Below, one piece after another: positions 1 through 8,611 of a DNA stretch of 36,294 nucleotides (position 1 is the stretch's first letter; each line of letters opens with the position of its first letter). Location: IMG/VR virus record IMGVR_UViG_3300031251_000956, positions 1 through 36,294 of that record. The stretch is one strand, 5' to 3'. The notes beneath the pieces were generated by a model that saw only the letters and a program-made list of their open reading frames with translations, ran no database searches and was not told the DNA's origin. The stretch comes from a virus. A program made the translations under genes and the position numbers.

Positions 1-2529
1 TTAAAACCCTTCAATTATTAAAAACCCTGTATCAGTTGCACCCGTAACGGTTGCAGCCGTAGTACTTAAGCTGGTAACCTTTGTAGTTGCCAACCCATTA
101 GAACTAAGCACAACTGGAGTATGGCTAAATGCAACCGGAAACGTATAAGATGCGGTGCCGTTTGCTGCATTGCAATATATTATCACCTTCTTGTAGCTGC
201 TGCCTTGTTCCGGCTGTGAAAAAACAACACTGCCTGATGTAGATGCGCTTACCGTTGTTTGTGCGGCGGTATTATTTATTATAGGAACTGTAATGGACGT
301 TGTAAATTTAGCCGCTCCCCTTGAAAGAAAAGCCCATGTATTGGTAGCGGTTAAATTTGTTCCGGCGGTTGGTGCGCCATCCGCAATTAGTGTGGCGAAG
401 TCCGTAACTGTAACCGCGTTAGTTTCATTTGTTGTCGACGGCTTAAATGAAACCATGCCGCCATAACCATATGTACCCGCTGTTGCATTGTCGTTAACCG
501 TTCCAGTCTCAAGCTGCATCATTAACCCACGGCTGTTGATAGTATTTGATGAAAAGGTGCCGCCAAATCTTACTAAAGCTGTATTTTGATTGGTTGTATT
601 TATGCCAATAGAGCCACCAAAATAATTGCTCCCGGAATTTACATAAACTGCATAAGGATTAGTTATTGTACAGCCGTTACATTTAGGCACACCTGAAATG
701 TACAAAGTTGGTGAGGTTGTATAGGTTATGCCGGTATTAGTCGCCGCAATGGTATCTACGCCAATCGTGTTTAATGACGTTATTGTGCCTACTGTTGTAC
801 TTGCGGCAGTTGTGCTATCTGTTACTGTTATACCTGGCAGAACCTTTAATATAACACCATTTACACCCCAGGCTGTTGACGCAAAGGATGTTCCGCCAAT
901 GGCAATTTGTTTATTAAATAAAACTGTGTTACCAAATGTAAAGCGCGGTTGAGTGGTTATATTAGATGAAAGCCCAAATGTTGTACTGCCATTATTTAAT
1001 ACAGTAGTAGTAAAATAATTGTTTGCATCGTAGCCTATTTGAAGCTGCGGGGGGGTGGCTCTTTGTATTAAAACCGGCCCGGTTGAATTGATACCCTGCG
1101 GGGTATATAATGTGCCATTAGTGGTTACGCTTCTTGTAGCAGCGTGAAAATCAAGTTTTAACAAAGCGTCCGCCCTGCTTCTTATATCAAAATAACCTGA
1201 ACTGTCAACAGGCGTACCCGGCCCCGAATTAGTTCCAAAAAACATATTGTCGTTGCCGCTGGTTACACCTGTACCGGCTCCATCACCAAAAAACAAATTG
1301 CGGTTGCCACTGGTCATATTAGAGCCTGCAAGTGTGCCAATGCCTGTATTTTTATCTCCGTTTGCAAGGTTTAATAAAAAATGCCATCCAACACCTGCAT
1401 TCTCTACACCACTAACCAAATTGCCGAAATTGTAAGTGCCTACGCCGGTGTTTCCATAACCACTGTCGAGTAAATTGTAAGACATATAACCCCAACCACT
1501 GTTACTATAGCCTGTTCGCAGGTGTTGAGCCGCCTTATAACCGCCAAAAGTATTAGCATACCCGGTAACCAAACTCATTAAGGCGCTATCGCCAAAAGCC
1601 TGATTGGCCTGTATGCCTGATTGTTGGTGTGTTGTTGTGTCTTCAATAAAGCTGCCTGCATTTATACCAATATATTCATTGCCTGCTGAAAAACCGGTGT
1701 TGGTGTTCCAGTAGTTATTGATATAAGGCTTGCCATCTTTTGTTATTGAACCACTATATTGATTTGCCCCCGTCATTGATAACCCTATTGCTCCAAAATG
1801 CGCACTGTCTGTTGTTGTTTTACCGTTGGAAATTATTTTTGATAAGGTCCAATCGCTCGATGCTGTGTGACCCAAGCTGTCTGCATTATTAACGCTTAAC
1901 ACTGCCTCATTATCTAACTTTACCCAACTAGTTCCTATACGCATATACAAATGGCTGCCGTCATTGTATATATCCCCCGGTTGCGGGTCTGTAGCTGGTA
2001 CAGTACCAACCTCAATACGCATAGAAGATACGTTCGTAACAGAACCCCTAACAGCTAACCATGTCCTGTACGTATCAGCCCCATTAATAGACGTTAGTCC
2101 TAAATTTGCCTGACCAATTATATTTACTGCTCCCCCATTAGATATTAACGATAAAACGCCATTTGTAGGGTCTGTTTCAATAATAGAACCAATGCCACCC
2201 GCTGTATCAGTACCCAGCGTTATTTTAGGCGATTGCCCTGCAATATGTAATGTGCCAATTGTTGCGTAACGGCTTGATACATTACCGTTTAACAACACCG
2301 CATCCAAAGTATTGGGATAATGGCTTGTTAGATATTTATAAACAGCATATTGCGTTGGCACATGCATGCTGCTTTGTGCCGTAAAATTTGTGTCGTTGTC
2401 GAACAAATCTATAGCCGTACTGTTAACCTGTAACCGCTGCCGGGCGTTAATTACGTCCTGTGTAAATTGCCCTTGCGAAAATGATTTTAAACTGACAAAT
2501 GCGAATACAATAAATAGTAACCTTTTCAT
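1..2529 (-). CDS. Large tail-fibre / adhesin-like protein with Sec signal
   Basis: 842 aa; start [19 protein letters not shown], a typical Sec signal peptide of Bacteroidota secreted proteins, which is odd for a virion part. Residues about 283-436 form a repeat of roughly 20-25 aa built on N(T/A)GxGT and GNxNxFFG, as in the left-handed roll heads of trimeric autotransporter (YadA-like) adhesins. The last ~75 residues, starting near [12 protein letters not shown], form a beta-rich tail ending GFLIIEGF that resembles the C-termini of fibre/receptor-binding proteins. It is the last gene of the baseplate-fibre run, 3 nt after the small gene at 2533-2967, so host recognition is the likely role. 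The stop codon is at base 1, so the gene is complete. Export by the lysogen as a surface adhesin is an alternative. The fibre role is inferred from position and repeats. Confidence 0.7.
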   Translation of the reverse strand: MKRLLFIVFAFVSLKSFSQGQFTQDVINARQRLQVNSTAIDLFDNDTNFTAQSSMHVPTQYAVYKYLTSHYPNTLDAVLLNGNVSSRYATIGTLHIAGQSPKITLGTDTAGGIGSIIETDPTNGVLSLISNGGAVNIIGQANLGLTSINGADTYRTWLAVRGSVTNVSSMRIEVGTVPATDPQPGDIYNDGSHLYMRIGTSWVKLDNEAVLSVNNADSLGHTASSDWTLSKIISNGKTTTDSAHFGAIGLSMTGANQYSGSITKDGKPYINNYWNTNTGFSAGNEYIGINAGSFIEDTTTHQQSGIQANQAFGDSALMSLVTGYANTFGGYKAAQHLRTGYSNSGWGYMSYNLLDSGYGNTGVGTYNFGNLVSGVENAGVGWHFLLNLANGDKNTGIGTLAGSNMTSGNRNLFFGDGAGTGVTSGNDNMFFGTNSGPGTPVDSSGYFDIRSRADALLKLDFHAATRSVTTNGTLYTPQGINSTGPVLIQRATPPQLQIGYDANNYFTTTVLNNGSTTFGLSSNITTQPRFTFGNTVLFNKQIAIGGTSFASTAWGVNGVILKVLPGITVTDSTTAASTTVGTITSLNTIGVDTIAATNTGITYTTSPTLYISGVPKCNGCTITNPYAVYVNSGSNYFGGSIGINTTNQNTALVRFGGTFSSNTINSRGLMMQLETGTVNDNATAGTYGYGGMVSFKPSTTNETNAVTVTDFATLIADGAPTAGTNLTATNTWAFLSRGAAKFTTSITVPIINNTAAQTTVSASTSGSVVFSQPEQGSSYKKVIIYCNAANGTASYTFPVAFSHTPVVLSSNGLATTKVTSLSTTAATVTGATDTGFLIIEGF

Positions 2530-2532
2530 GTG

Positions 2533-2967
2533 TTATGCTTTAAAAATTGTTATTACTGTTGTTGGTGTTATATTGGTAAAGTAAATAGTTGTGTTAACTG
2601 CAAAATGGTACATACCTGATTGCAGGCAGTAACCGTTAACGCTGTTGTTGGCGTTATATATTTGCTCACCACCTGCAACGTTGCCAACCTTTATGTCTGC
2701 GGGGTTGGTTGCATCTTCAAATAAAATACCGTTAATTGTTAGCCCGGCCAATATGTTGTAGCTGTATGTAGCTAACGGCAACACGATTTTATTAGCAGGC
2801 AATGCGGCGGCATTAATTGTATTTTGCAAATCATTATCCAAGTCGTTAAAGGTTATCTTAACGCTTACATGCCGGAAGCTGTCTAACCAATCCCAAAACT
2901 GCTGTTGTAGCGGTTTTAAGCCTGTTTTAAACCAGTTCTTTAACGTTGCTATACTTTGTGTTGCCAT
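2533..2967 (-). CDS. Small fibre-associated protein, unknown fold
   Basis: 144 aa with no signal peptide. The N-terminus (KNWFKTGLKPLQQQFWDWLDSF) is an amphipathic helix that could attach to the preceding fibre or baseplate. The C-terminal ~70 residues are rich in N, T, I and Y with alternating hydrophobics, suggesting beta strands that end in TPTTVITIFKA. It lies between two fibre genes on the same strand, 13 nt after the collar-type fibre gene and 3 nt before the large adhesin-like gene. I do not recognise a family. A fibre connector, fibre chaperone or short fibre tip is plausible from position only. Confidence 0.55.
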   Translation of the reverse strand: MATQSIATLKNWFKTGLKPLQQQFWDWLDSFRHVSVKITFNDLDNDLQNTINAAALPANKIVLPLATYSYNILAGLTINGILFEDATNPADIKVGNVAGGEQIYNANNSVNGYCLQSGMYHFAVNTTIYFTNITPTTVITIFKA

Positions 2968-2980
2968 TGCCTGTTATCCT

Positions 2981-4117
2981 TTAAATGCGCTCTATAAAAA
3001 GAAGTACCGAAAAGCTTTGCCGTGTGTCCATCGCAACGCCATCACCCAAATAGTCTGTTTGACCTACATCATGCGGGCCTGCATCAACCGAGCCGCTTCC
3101 GCTTGTGTCCGGGCTGGTTGGGCCACCAGTGTAGCTATTGCCACGCTCACCCGTTACGTTAAGCCGTATGTGTGGTAAATTTTCCTGCTCTATTTGTTCT
3201 GCATTTTCGTGCGCACTATCTTTATACCCAACGGTGTGATAAACGGGGTCATATATACCGTCTGCGGGGTCTGAGGCCCGGCGGTCGTAACCAATTGGTA
3301 CACGGCTTTGCATCAAATCACATATCTTAAAACCCAACCAACGCCATTTGCCCAACCCGGTAGCTAAATCGAAATAATTTAAATCGCTTGCCTTTGTACT
3401 CATAGTAAGCATGCCGCTATAGCTTTGCGCCCGGCGCAATACATCTACATAATATTGGCTTGTGTACGGGTCGAAGGTTATATAATCACCAGCAGGCGGT
3501 GCGGTTACGTACGTGCCATCCGGCTTTAAATAACATGGGTACGCGGAAGCGGTACGTAAAGGCGCTGCAACGATGTTTCCATTTATCATAACAACACCGG
3601 CGCTTATAGTACATGTTTGTGCGCCGGTATCAACAGCACTAACGGCACAACCCGAAATAATAACACAATTTTCAAAGTTGATTATGCTTTTAAATAATGC
3701 ATTAATGCTGCTTAAGGCATCTTTAAGCGTTGGGGCTGCTGCGGTAGCAAATGGCAGGCGTACAAGGTCTGCAAAAAGAAACGTACTGCCGGTGGCCACC
3801 GCTGTAAACTTAGCCCGGCTTATGCTGTAGGCGGGCTTGGTAGTGCCATCATCGTATTGCTCATTAGTTGTTATAGTTTCAACATATACATAAGTGGCAA
3901 CAGCGCCGCCAACAAACGGATATATTACACCATTAACAACAACCCATCCATCCGACACGCTACCACCGGCCGGGGTAAGGCCGCTTATAATAACCTTATT
4001 GCCGTAACCGGCTGCAAGGCCGTCAAGCAATTGGCTATAGGCCGTTTGCAGCCAATCTAAAGTTTCTTGGTAAACATATAACCCACCCGTCTTAGTTAAG
4101 TCCAACTGTTTAAACAT
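2981..4117 (-). CDS. Tail fibre protein with collar-type C-terminus
   Basis: 378 aa. The N-terminal half is beta-rich (SDGWVVVNGVIYPF, ATGSTFLFADLVRLPF), in the style of baseplate-attached fibre shafts. The C-terminal third carries the feature of short tail fibre/collar proteins: an acidic helix HENAEQIEQENLPHIRLNV, a Gly/Ser/Thr-rich loop, then a final strand TRQSFSVLLFIERI like the usual end of tail-collar proteins. It sits directly after the gp48-like gene, where Mu carries its fibre gene S. The role is adsorption at the baseplate. The family call rests on C-terminal architecture and position, not on strict motifs. Confidence 0.7.
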   Translation of the reverse strand: MFKQLDLTKTGGLYVYQETLDWLQTAYSQLLDGLAAGYGNKVIISGLTPAGGSVSDGWVVVNGVIYPFVGGAVATYVYVETITTNEQYDDGTTKPAYSISRAKFTAVATGSTFLFADLVRLPFATAAAPTLKDALSSINALFKSIINFENCVIISGCAVSAVDTGAQTCTISAGVVMINGNIVAAPLRTASAYPCYLKPDGTYVTAPPAGDYITFDPYTSQYYVDVLRRAQSYSGMLTMSTKASDLNYFDLATGLGKWRWLGFKICDLMQSRVPIGYDRRASDPADGIYDPVYHTVGYKDSAHENAEQIEQENLPHIRLNVTGERGNSYTGGPTSPDTSGSGSVDAGPHDVGQTDYLGDGVAMDTRQSFSVLLFIERI

Positions 4118-4127
4118 ATATAGTCTT

Positions 4128-4655
4128 TTAAAAAATCATTATTTTAAATGTCCTTCCGGGTAACCTGTAGCTGTTGACAAACTGTGTCATTTCATTTATA
4201 TCAAAATCAACAAATACCGGAACCTTAACAATAAAGTCTACCGTAAATTGCGCGGTCTCTCCTTTTGTAAACAGTGTAACCGGGTTGCCTTCAACTTTGG
4301 TATAAAGCTTTTTGGGTTTGTTCTCCGCTTTCATCCATAACACAACCGGCAGGTTTTCGGAAGCATCAACGATAGTTATACGGCGTTGCTCCGTATCGTA
4401 TTTATCGTTTAGCGCCTTTTCCATATAACACACCTGCGGCGTTATAGAAAGCTGGTAATTAACGAAGCTGCGGAAGGTTAAGAAGCGCGTGTGTAAATCA
4501 TTTATGCCAATAACCAGGGCTTTAATAAAAGCAAGCATAACCGGCATACGTAGAAAATCAGGTACATGCCATGTAACAAGTTTGCTCCATATAACCGTAA
4601 ATATTTTAGCTGCTATTCTTTGCATACTTATTTTATTGCTGCTTGAGGAACCCAT
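4128..4655 (-). CDS. Baseplate / tail protein, gp48-like position
   Basis: 175 aa. The N-terminal ~70 residues are helical and hydrophobic (VIWSKLVTWHVPDFLRMP); the rest is beta-rich and ends LPGRTFKIMIF. Its start overlaps the end of the baseplate J-like gene by 28 nt, implying coupled translation. In Mu the gene after gp47 (J-like) is gp48, a baseplate-to-fibre connector, and this gene holds that slot. I see no diagnostic motif, so the gp48 role is inferred from synteny. The first residues are MGSSSSNKISMQRIA; a start at the internal Met (residue 11) would remove most of the overlap and cannot be excluded. Confidence 0.6.
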   Translation of the reverse strand: MGSSSSNKISMQRIAAKIFTVIWSKLVTWHVPDFLRMPVMLAFIKALVIGINDLHTRFLTFRSFVNYQLSITPQVCYMEKALNDKYDTEQRRITIVDASENLPVVLWMKAENKPKKLYTKVEGNPVTLFTKGETAQFTVDFIVKVPVFVDFDINEMTQFVNSYRLPGRTFKIMIF

Positions 4656-5494
4656 GTTATTACTAAATCATCATCGCTTGCAAACCTTAAATAACCTGCA
4701 TCGGGCGTGTAAATGGTGTCAACACCAGTAAACGGAAATTCACCGTACTGTGTTTGGCATAGGTCCATATCAAGTGTTACAACGCCCTCAACATCTTGTA
4801 TAGCGTCAATGTTATATTGTATCACATAAATACCATTAAAAGGCAGGTTGATTAAGAAAGCCTTAATAGCATCCTGTACGGGTGTATCGTCGCTGCCATC
4901 AAGGCGTGTGCCTGTAGCGGATAATATAAGCGGGTCGTAAAATACGCGGTAGGTTTGCTTAATGCTATCGGGCGGCAGGCTGTCTATTTGCAGCTTAACG
5001 CCTGCATCCTTAATGAGCTCCATATAAGCCCTAAAGGCAGTCATTACATCATCGGGTAACTGTATAAGGTCTTTGCCGTCCGTGCCTGCTACTTTAATGC
5101 GAAGGCTTACCCGGCCATACTGGTTAACAAGTTCAACAACAGCCGCGTATTTAACTACCATGCTTGCAGCAATCTCATCATCTGTTTTACCAGTATTATC
5201 AAACAAATCACTATCAGGCAGCAGGTTAAACCCGTATTGAAATGCCTTAGCCTTATTGGCGTACCAACGCGCTGTATGCGGTGTAAGGTTGGCAATCTGC
5301 ACGTTAACATCTGTTTTAAACAGGTCAAACAATTGTTCTAAAACATTCGTGCAAAAAGCAATTGTGTAAATAAACAGCCGCATCAAGTTTACCACGCTCC
5401 ACGTTGTTGGGTCAATATCAATATCAATAGCGGCCAAATTGGCAACCCATGTATCTGTAATTTGTTTCTGTATGTCTGCTATACTTCTTGCCAT
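4628..5494 (-). CDS. Baseplate J-like wedge protein (Mu gp47 equivalent)
   Basis: 288 aa. The N-terminal pattern (MARSIADIQKQITDTWVAN, then a Trp/Asn stretch WSVVNLMRLFIYTIAFCTN and an aromatic HTARWYANKAKAFQYG) is that of the Bacteroidota version of baseplate J-like proteins. The C-terminal half alternates helix and strand, as expected for a wedge protein. It lies between the gp46-like/LysM-like genes and the gp48-like gene, as gp47 does in Mu. Role: inner baseplate wedge that closes round the hub. It is shorter than enteric gp47 (about 380 aa). Confidence 0.75.
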   Translation of the reverse strand: MARSIADIQKQITDTWVANLAAIDIDIDPTTWSVVNLMRLFIYTIAFCTNVLEQLFDLFKTDVNVQIANLTPHTARWYANKAKAFQYGFNLLPDSDLFDNTGKTDDEIAASMVVKYAAVVELVNQYGRVSLRIKVAGTDGKDLIQLPDDVMTAFRAYMELIKDAGVKLQIDSLPPDSIKQTYRVFYDPLILSATGTRLDGSDDTPVQDAIKAFLINLPFNGIYVIQYNIDAIQDVEGVVTLDMDLCQTQYGEFPFTGVDTIYTPDAGYLRFASDDDLVITWVPQAAIK

Positions 5495-5503
5495 GTTACT
5501 TGT

Positions 5504-6013
5504 TTAACTAACTATAAAATCAATTGCTATTGCCCAATACCCAATACCCTCAAGCTTATTGCCTTCTCCGTCAACATCGCCATCATATTTGCTTGCCGGG
5601 TATTGTTTCCATTTTATAAACAGGTCAACTATAAATTGTTTTGTTATATCAACAACACCTGGTATACTCACCGCCGCTCCCGTGTCCGGCTCATCCGTAA
5701 TGCTGTTGCCATTTAATAGCGCCAATTCAACCAAGCGGCCTGCATCGCCTAAATATTGCATTGCCAAATCCACCAATACTTGCCCGTCTGCAATTGTGGC
5801 CGGTGGTATTTTTTTAACTGCGGTTGAAAGAACTATTGTTTTTGCAGGTATTGAAAACGGTTGAACGATAAGGGTTGTACCTATGTCTATTTCATCCGTA
5901 ATACTTACACCATTTAACAAAGCCGCCTGTACTAATAAACCAGCATCGCCGGTGTTGGTACAAACAATGTCTAAAATGTTTTCGCCATCGCTAACTTTTA
6001 TAAGGCGCATCAT
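5504..6013 (-). CDS. LysM-like duplicated-domain baseplate protein
   Basis: 169 aa with a clear internal duplication. Residues about 6-50 and 74-117 share the core GDAG-LV-ALLNG-SITDE-D-G. Each copy has the size (~45 aa) and helix-helix-strand pattern of LysM-like modules (SDGENILDIVCTNTGD / ADGQVLVDLAMQYLGD). The C-terminal 50 residues are unrelated to the repeats. The gene overlaps the gp46-like gene by 23 nt and precedes the J-like gene. LysM-like modules in phage baseplates bind peptidoglycan or bridge tube, hub and wedge. An extra gene here is not part of the enteric Mu set. The LysM assignment is by pattern only. Confidence 0.6.
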   Translation of the reverse strand: MMRLIKVSDGENILDIVCTNTGDAGLLVQAALLNGVSITDEIDIGTTLIVQPFSIPAKTIVLSTAVKKIPPATIADGQVLVDLAMQYLGDAGRLVELALLNGNSITDEPDTGAAVSIPGVVDITKQFIVDLFIKWKQYPASKYDGDVDGEGNKLEGIGYWAIAIDFIVS

Positions 6014-6284
6014 AGTTTAAGTTCCCGCTTTGTTCATCATAATTTAATTGGTTAACGGTCATACCGTCCTTTGTAAATTGGTTACGTATTTCCGCCAACA
6101 TACCGTCAATATCATTGCTGTTTATAAAATCCTCAATGCCCACCGCCCTATCAGGATTTTCTTTAAACTGTCCCCTTTGTGCAACCATTAAAAGCTGTTG
6201 GTGTTGGGCGGTGCTTTCGCCCATAACAAAATCACCATTCACTATTGCCAAATCGCCGGTATCTTCTAATAATAAATCAAGCAT
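5991..6284 (-). CDS. Baseplate wedge protein, gp46/gp25-like
   Basis: 97 aa. It opens MLDLLLEDTGDLAIVNGDFVMGES, the 'D-G-D-L---NGDF' opening typical of phage gp46/DUF2634/W-type baseplate proteins. A middle helix HQQLLMVAQRGQFKENPDRA has the 'ml-t-rGE---np--G' layout of gp25/W proteins, with VGIEDFINS following. Position between the spike gene and the J-like gene matches Mu gp46. Role: small wedge component joining sheath and baseplate. Confidence 0.75.
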   Translation of the reverse strand: MLDLLLEDTGDLAIVNGDFVMGESTAQHQQLLMVAQRGQFKENPDRAVGIEDFINSNDIDGMLAEIRNQFTKDGMTVNQLNYDEQSGNLNYDAPYKS

Positions 6285-6286
6285 GG

Positions 6287-6523
6287 TTAATTAATTTTTG
6301 CTTCACCTGTTACCGCGCCATCCGGCGCTGTTAGCCCTAATGCAGGTACTGTTGCGTTGCTTTTAAAATGCGCTATTATAGCTGCTGCATCTGCTTTGGC
6401 AACCGCAAGCCGTATACCCGCCAAATCACCATAGACAGCAATTAACTCATCCATTGTTTGGTTGTTAAATGCTTCACGCGCATTGTATAAGTCCGTACCT
6501 AATATGTCTGCATTTAATGCCAT
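6287..6523 (-). CDS. Small conserved-type baseplate-cluster protein, unknown
   Basis: 78 aa, Ala-rich and mostly helical (MALNADILGTDLYNAREAFN; later AVAKADAAAIIAHFKSNATV), with a short Gly/Pro/Thr tail. It is packed between spike and gp46-like genes with 0-2 nt spacing on both sides, so it belongs to the baseplate operon. I recognise no family. It resembles small head/tail-associated helical proteins that precede wedge genes in other Bacteroidota phages, and a chaperone or tip role is only a guess. Confidence 0.55.
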   Translation of the reverse strand: MALNADILGTDLYNAREAFNNQTMDELIAVYGDLAGIRLAVAKADAAAIIAHFKSNATVPALGLTAPDGAVTGEAKIN

Positions 6524-6994
6524 CTATTGCAGTATGTTTAAAAGCTTTTCTTTAGCCTGTTGCAGGGCTAAATAATCCGGGTTATTGCCATACAACACCA
6601 TTATCTTACTTATCGCATCTATTATTAAAATTTGAGCCTGTAAAAGTGTATCATTACCGCCGCCAATCAAATGCCCGTTGCTGTTAAGTTTGTACACCTT
6701 GCCGCCTATGTTTGTTTCAGTCTCTTCAACATCACTGTACATGGCTACGTAGTACATTTCATCTGCAATCTTTTTAAGCAAAACAACGCTGCCAACCAAC
6801 GGATATTTAACCACGCCATTTACACCAGCCTTTATAACACTTCTTAGCCTTACATCGCCCATTTCCAATTCATCAAAATCTACCGTGCAGGTGTCCATCG
6901 TTTTATCAACACTTACAACAATGGCAGGGCGTATATCATCGCCTTTGTTGCCTATGTTGCGCAATAAATTATATAGTTCCCTTGCTTGTTTCAT
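6524..6994 (-). CDS. Baseplate spike/puncturing protein (gpV / Mu gp45-like)
   Basis: 156 aa. Residues ~22-95 read as an OB-fold: RPAIVVSVDKTMDTCTVDF, then GDVRLRSVIKAG and YPLVGSVVLLKKI, the usual N-terminal domain of gpV/gp45 spikes. The C-terminal part (KVYKLNSNGHLIGGGNDTLL and a helix) is short, so the spike shaft is small. It overlaps the hub gene by 1 nt. Role: membrane-piercing tip beneath the tube. Synteny with Mu (hub-spike-gp46) supports the call. Confidence 0.75.
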   Translation of the reverse strand: MKQARELYNLLRNIGNKGDDIRPAIVVSVDKTMDTCTVDFDELEMGDVRLRSVIKAGVNGVVKYPLVGSVVLLKKIADEMYYVAMYSDVEETETNIGGKVYKLNSNGHLIGGGNDTLLQAQILIIDAISKIMVLYGNNPDYLALQQAKEKLLNILQ

Positions 6995-8010
6995 TATGCC
7001 ACACGTATATCTATTTCAGGCTTTAACCTGCCGCCTGAACCATTAAATGTTGTTGTTACCGTACCTATGTAATAGCTGCCTTTCCTGTCAGCAAACTGCG
7101 GGTCTGTCATATCGCTTATATCGCCCGGCTCGCAGTATGGAAACGGGAACGTTGTAAAGCTGCCTTTGTAAGATGTGTTTTGAAATTTTGCAATCTCCGC
7201 CATCGCCACATGTTCCAACTCCTTATCTGTTTTGGTATGCATCGCATACACCTTTAATTCTTGCCCGTTCTTATCTCCAAACGTTACTTTCCTTACGGTG
7301 CCATCATCCCTAAAATTGGTAACCTCACATTTATATGCCATATCTGCCGCCTGCTGGTACTTCAAACTATCTATATTTATGGTGTTGCGGGTTAGCACGT
7401 GCTTAACCCTTGCTTTCTTCAAACCATAAGTAAGCCCGGCATACAATATTTTATCACCTTTATAGGTTGTTAAATAAGTTGTAGTTAGGTATTTATCAAA
7501 TAATTCCTGTAACACTTCAATACCGTTGCCGCCGTTTATAAGCAGGTTTGTTACTGTAATTTTTGGTATGTTATCATACAGCTTAAAGCCTATGCCGAAT
7601 TGCTTATGTGTCTCATCCATCACATACTGTAGCACTTCCCGTATATCATTTTTCTTAAAGCTTTTTTTCATCTTAACGCGGCGTAACAAATACATTTCAT
7701 CTTCACACTCCAACTCAAGCGGTTGCTTTTGGTTAATGCGTTTTATGTAGCCTATGAACTCCACTTTATTAAAACCATTGTAACCAAATGATATTGTTAT
7801 TTTATCACCCTCTTTTATTTTGTCGGTTATTTTTATACGCTCAACTACCTGGTTGTTTTGCATAACCATACTTAGCGGTATAAGCACTTTAGCAGTTTGT
7901 ACAATTTGGTGAACGCTCTTTTTTATTTCAATAGAGTTAGCACCGGGTAAAATATATTTATCCGCCAATTTTATACTGCACGTCATTTTGCCCAGGTACA
8001 TACTATACAA
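6994..8010 (-). CDS. Baseplate hub protein (gpD / Mu gp44-like)
   Basis: 338 aa. The order of motifs fits late-control D/gp44 hub proteins: IEIKKSVHQIVQTAKVLIPL (tube-like barrel), then GDKITISFGYNGF and VEFIGYIKRINQKQPLELEC (second barrel), EDEMYLLRRVKMKKSF, a helical middle, and a final strand region ending RLKPEIDIRVA. It sits between the DUF6046-like gene and the spike gene, overlapping the former by 8 nt and the latter by 1 nt. Role: trimeric hub connecting tail tube and spike. No enzyme motif is seen. Confidence 0.8.
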   Translation of the reverse strand: MYSMYLGKMTCSIKLADKYILPGANSIEIKKSVHQIVQTAKVLIPLSMVMQNNQVVERIKITDKIKEGDKITISFGYNGFNKVEFIGYIKRINQKQPLELECEDEMYLLRRVKMKKSFKKNDIREVLQYVMDETHKQFGIGFKLYDNIPKITVTNLLINGGNGIEVLQELFDKYLTTTYLTTYKGDKILYAGLTYGLKKARVKHVLTRNTINIDSLKYQQAADMAYKCEVTNFRDDGTVRKVTFGDKNGQELKVYAMHTKTDKELEHVAMAEIAKFQNTSYKGSFTTFPFPYCEPGDISDMTDPQFADRKGSYYIGTVTTTFNGSGGRLKPEIDIRVA

Positions 8011-8611
8011 ATTCTAATACAAAATCTTTGTTGCTTAAACCGTCTATCTGTATCACTTCCACGCATTCAGACCCGCTGTTATCCAACACAGATATTTTAC
8101 TTATAATAAAATTGTCTTCCGTTTGGTCTATAAAGAAATCAGTTAACGCGCACCGCAGCGTAACAAGGTCGTTCTCTTTCCACAGCGTTGTAATTGTATT
8201 AAAAGCCTCTTCCGGCCATTCTCCATTTTCGCCAATCAGTGTAACTATAATGCTTATGTCATACGGCTTTGTAAACACTTTTTCAAACACAGTGCCAACG
8301 TCCATCAAATCATGTTGAACGATGTGCTTTTCGCCACTGATTATTATAACGGCATTGGGCATCTGCACATCGTTTATTGTAACCGGCATAAATTCATATT
8401 TGCCCAAACTGGCATCCGTTATTTTTTTAACGGCTGTACCTTTTACGTTTGACGTATTGCTTAACGCTGGTGCGCTATCGCCAACAAACCCGTTCGCAAT
8501 AACATTGTTGTGCCCTGTTTTAGGCTTGGTTGGGAAAGGCAGGCCGCGCGGGCCATATACACGCGCCAACACATCAAATACGTTTAAGGGTGTGTTAATT
8601 AAATTAGCCAT
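8003..8611 (-). CDS. Tail/baseplate protein, DUF6046-like
   Basis: 202 aa. It begins with INTPLNVFDVLARVYGPRGL and later has a Pro-rich DVQMPNAVIIISGEKHI segment, DVGTVFEKVFTKPYDISI, and an ending GLSNKDFVLEFV. This resembles the Bacteroidota phage family DUF6046, which lies between tape measure and hub. In Mu this slot is gp43 (DNA-circularisation-N-like baseplate protein). It overlaps the tape-measure gene by 8 nt and the hub gene by 8 nt. I infer a hub-proximal role. The family name is from memory of the pattern and should be treated as moderate. Confidence 0.6.
   Translation of the reverse strand: MANLINTPLNVFDVLARVYGPRGLPFPTKPKTGHNNVIANGFVGDSAPALSNTSNVKGTAVKKITDASLGKYEFMPVTINDVQMPNAVIIISGEKHIVQHDLMDVGTVFEKVFTKPYDISIIVTLIGENGEWPEEAFNTITTLWKENDLVTLRCALTDFFIDQTEDNFIISKISVLDNSGSECVEVIQIDGLSNKDFVLEFV

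Noticed and set aside
1-4117. Diversity-generating retroelement acting on fibre genes
   Set aside because: No reverse transcriptase gene or template/variable repeat pair in the window.
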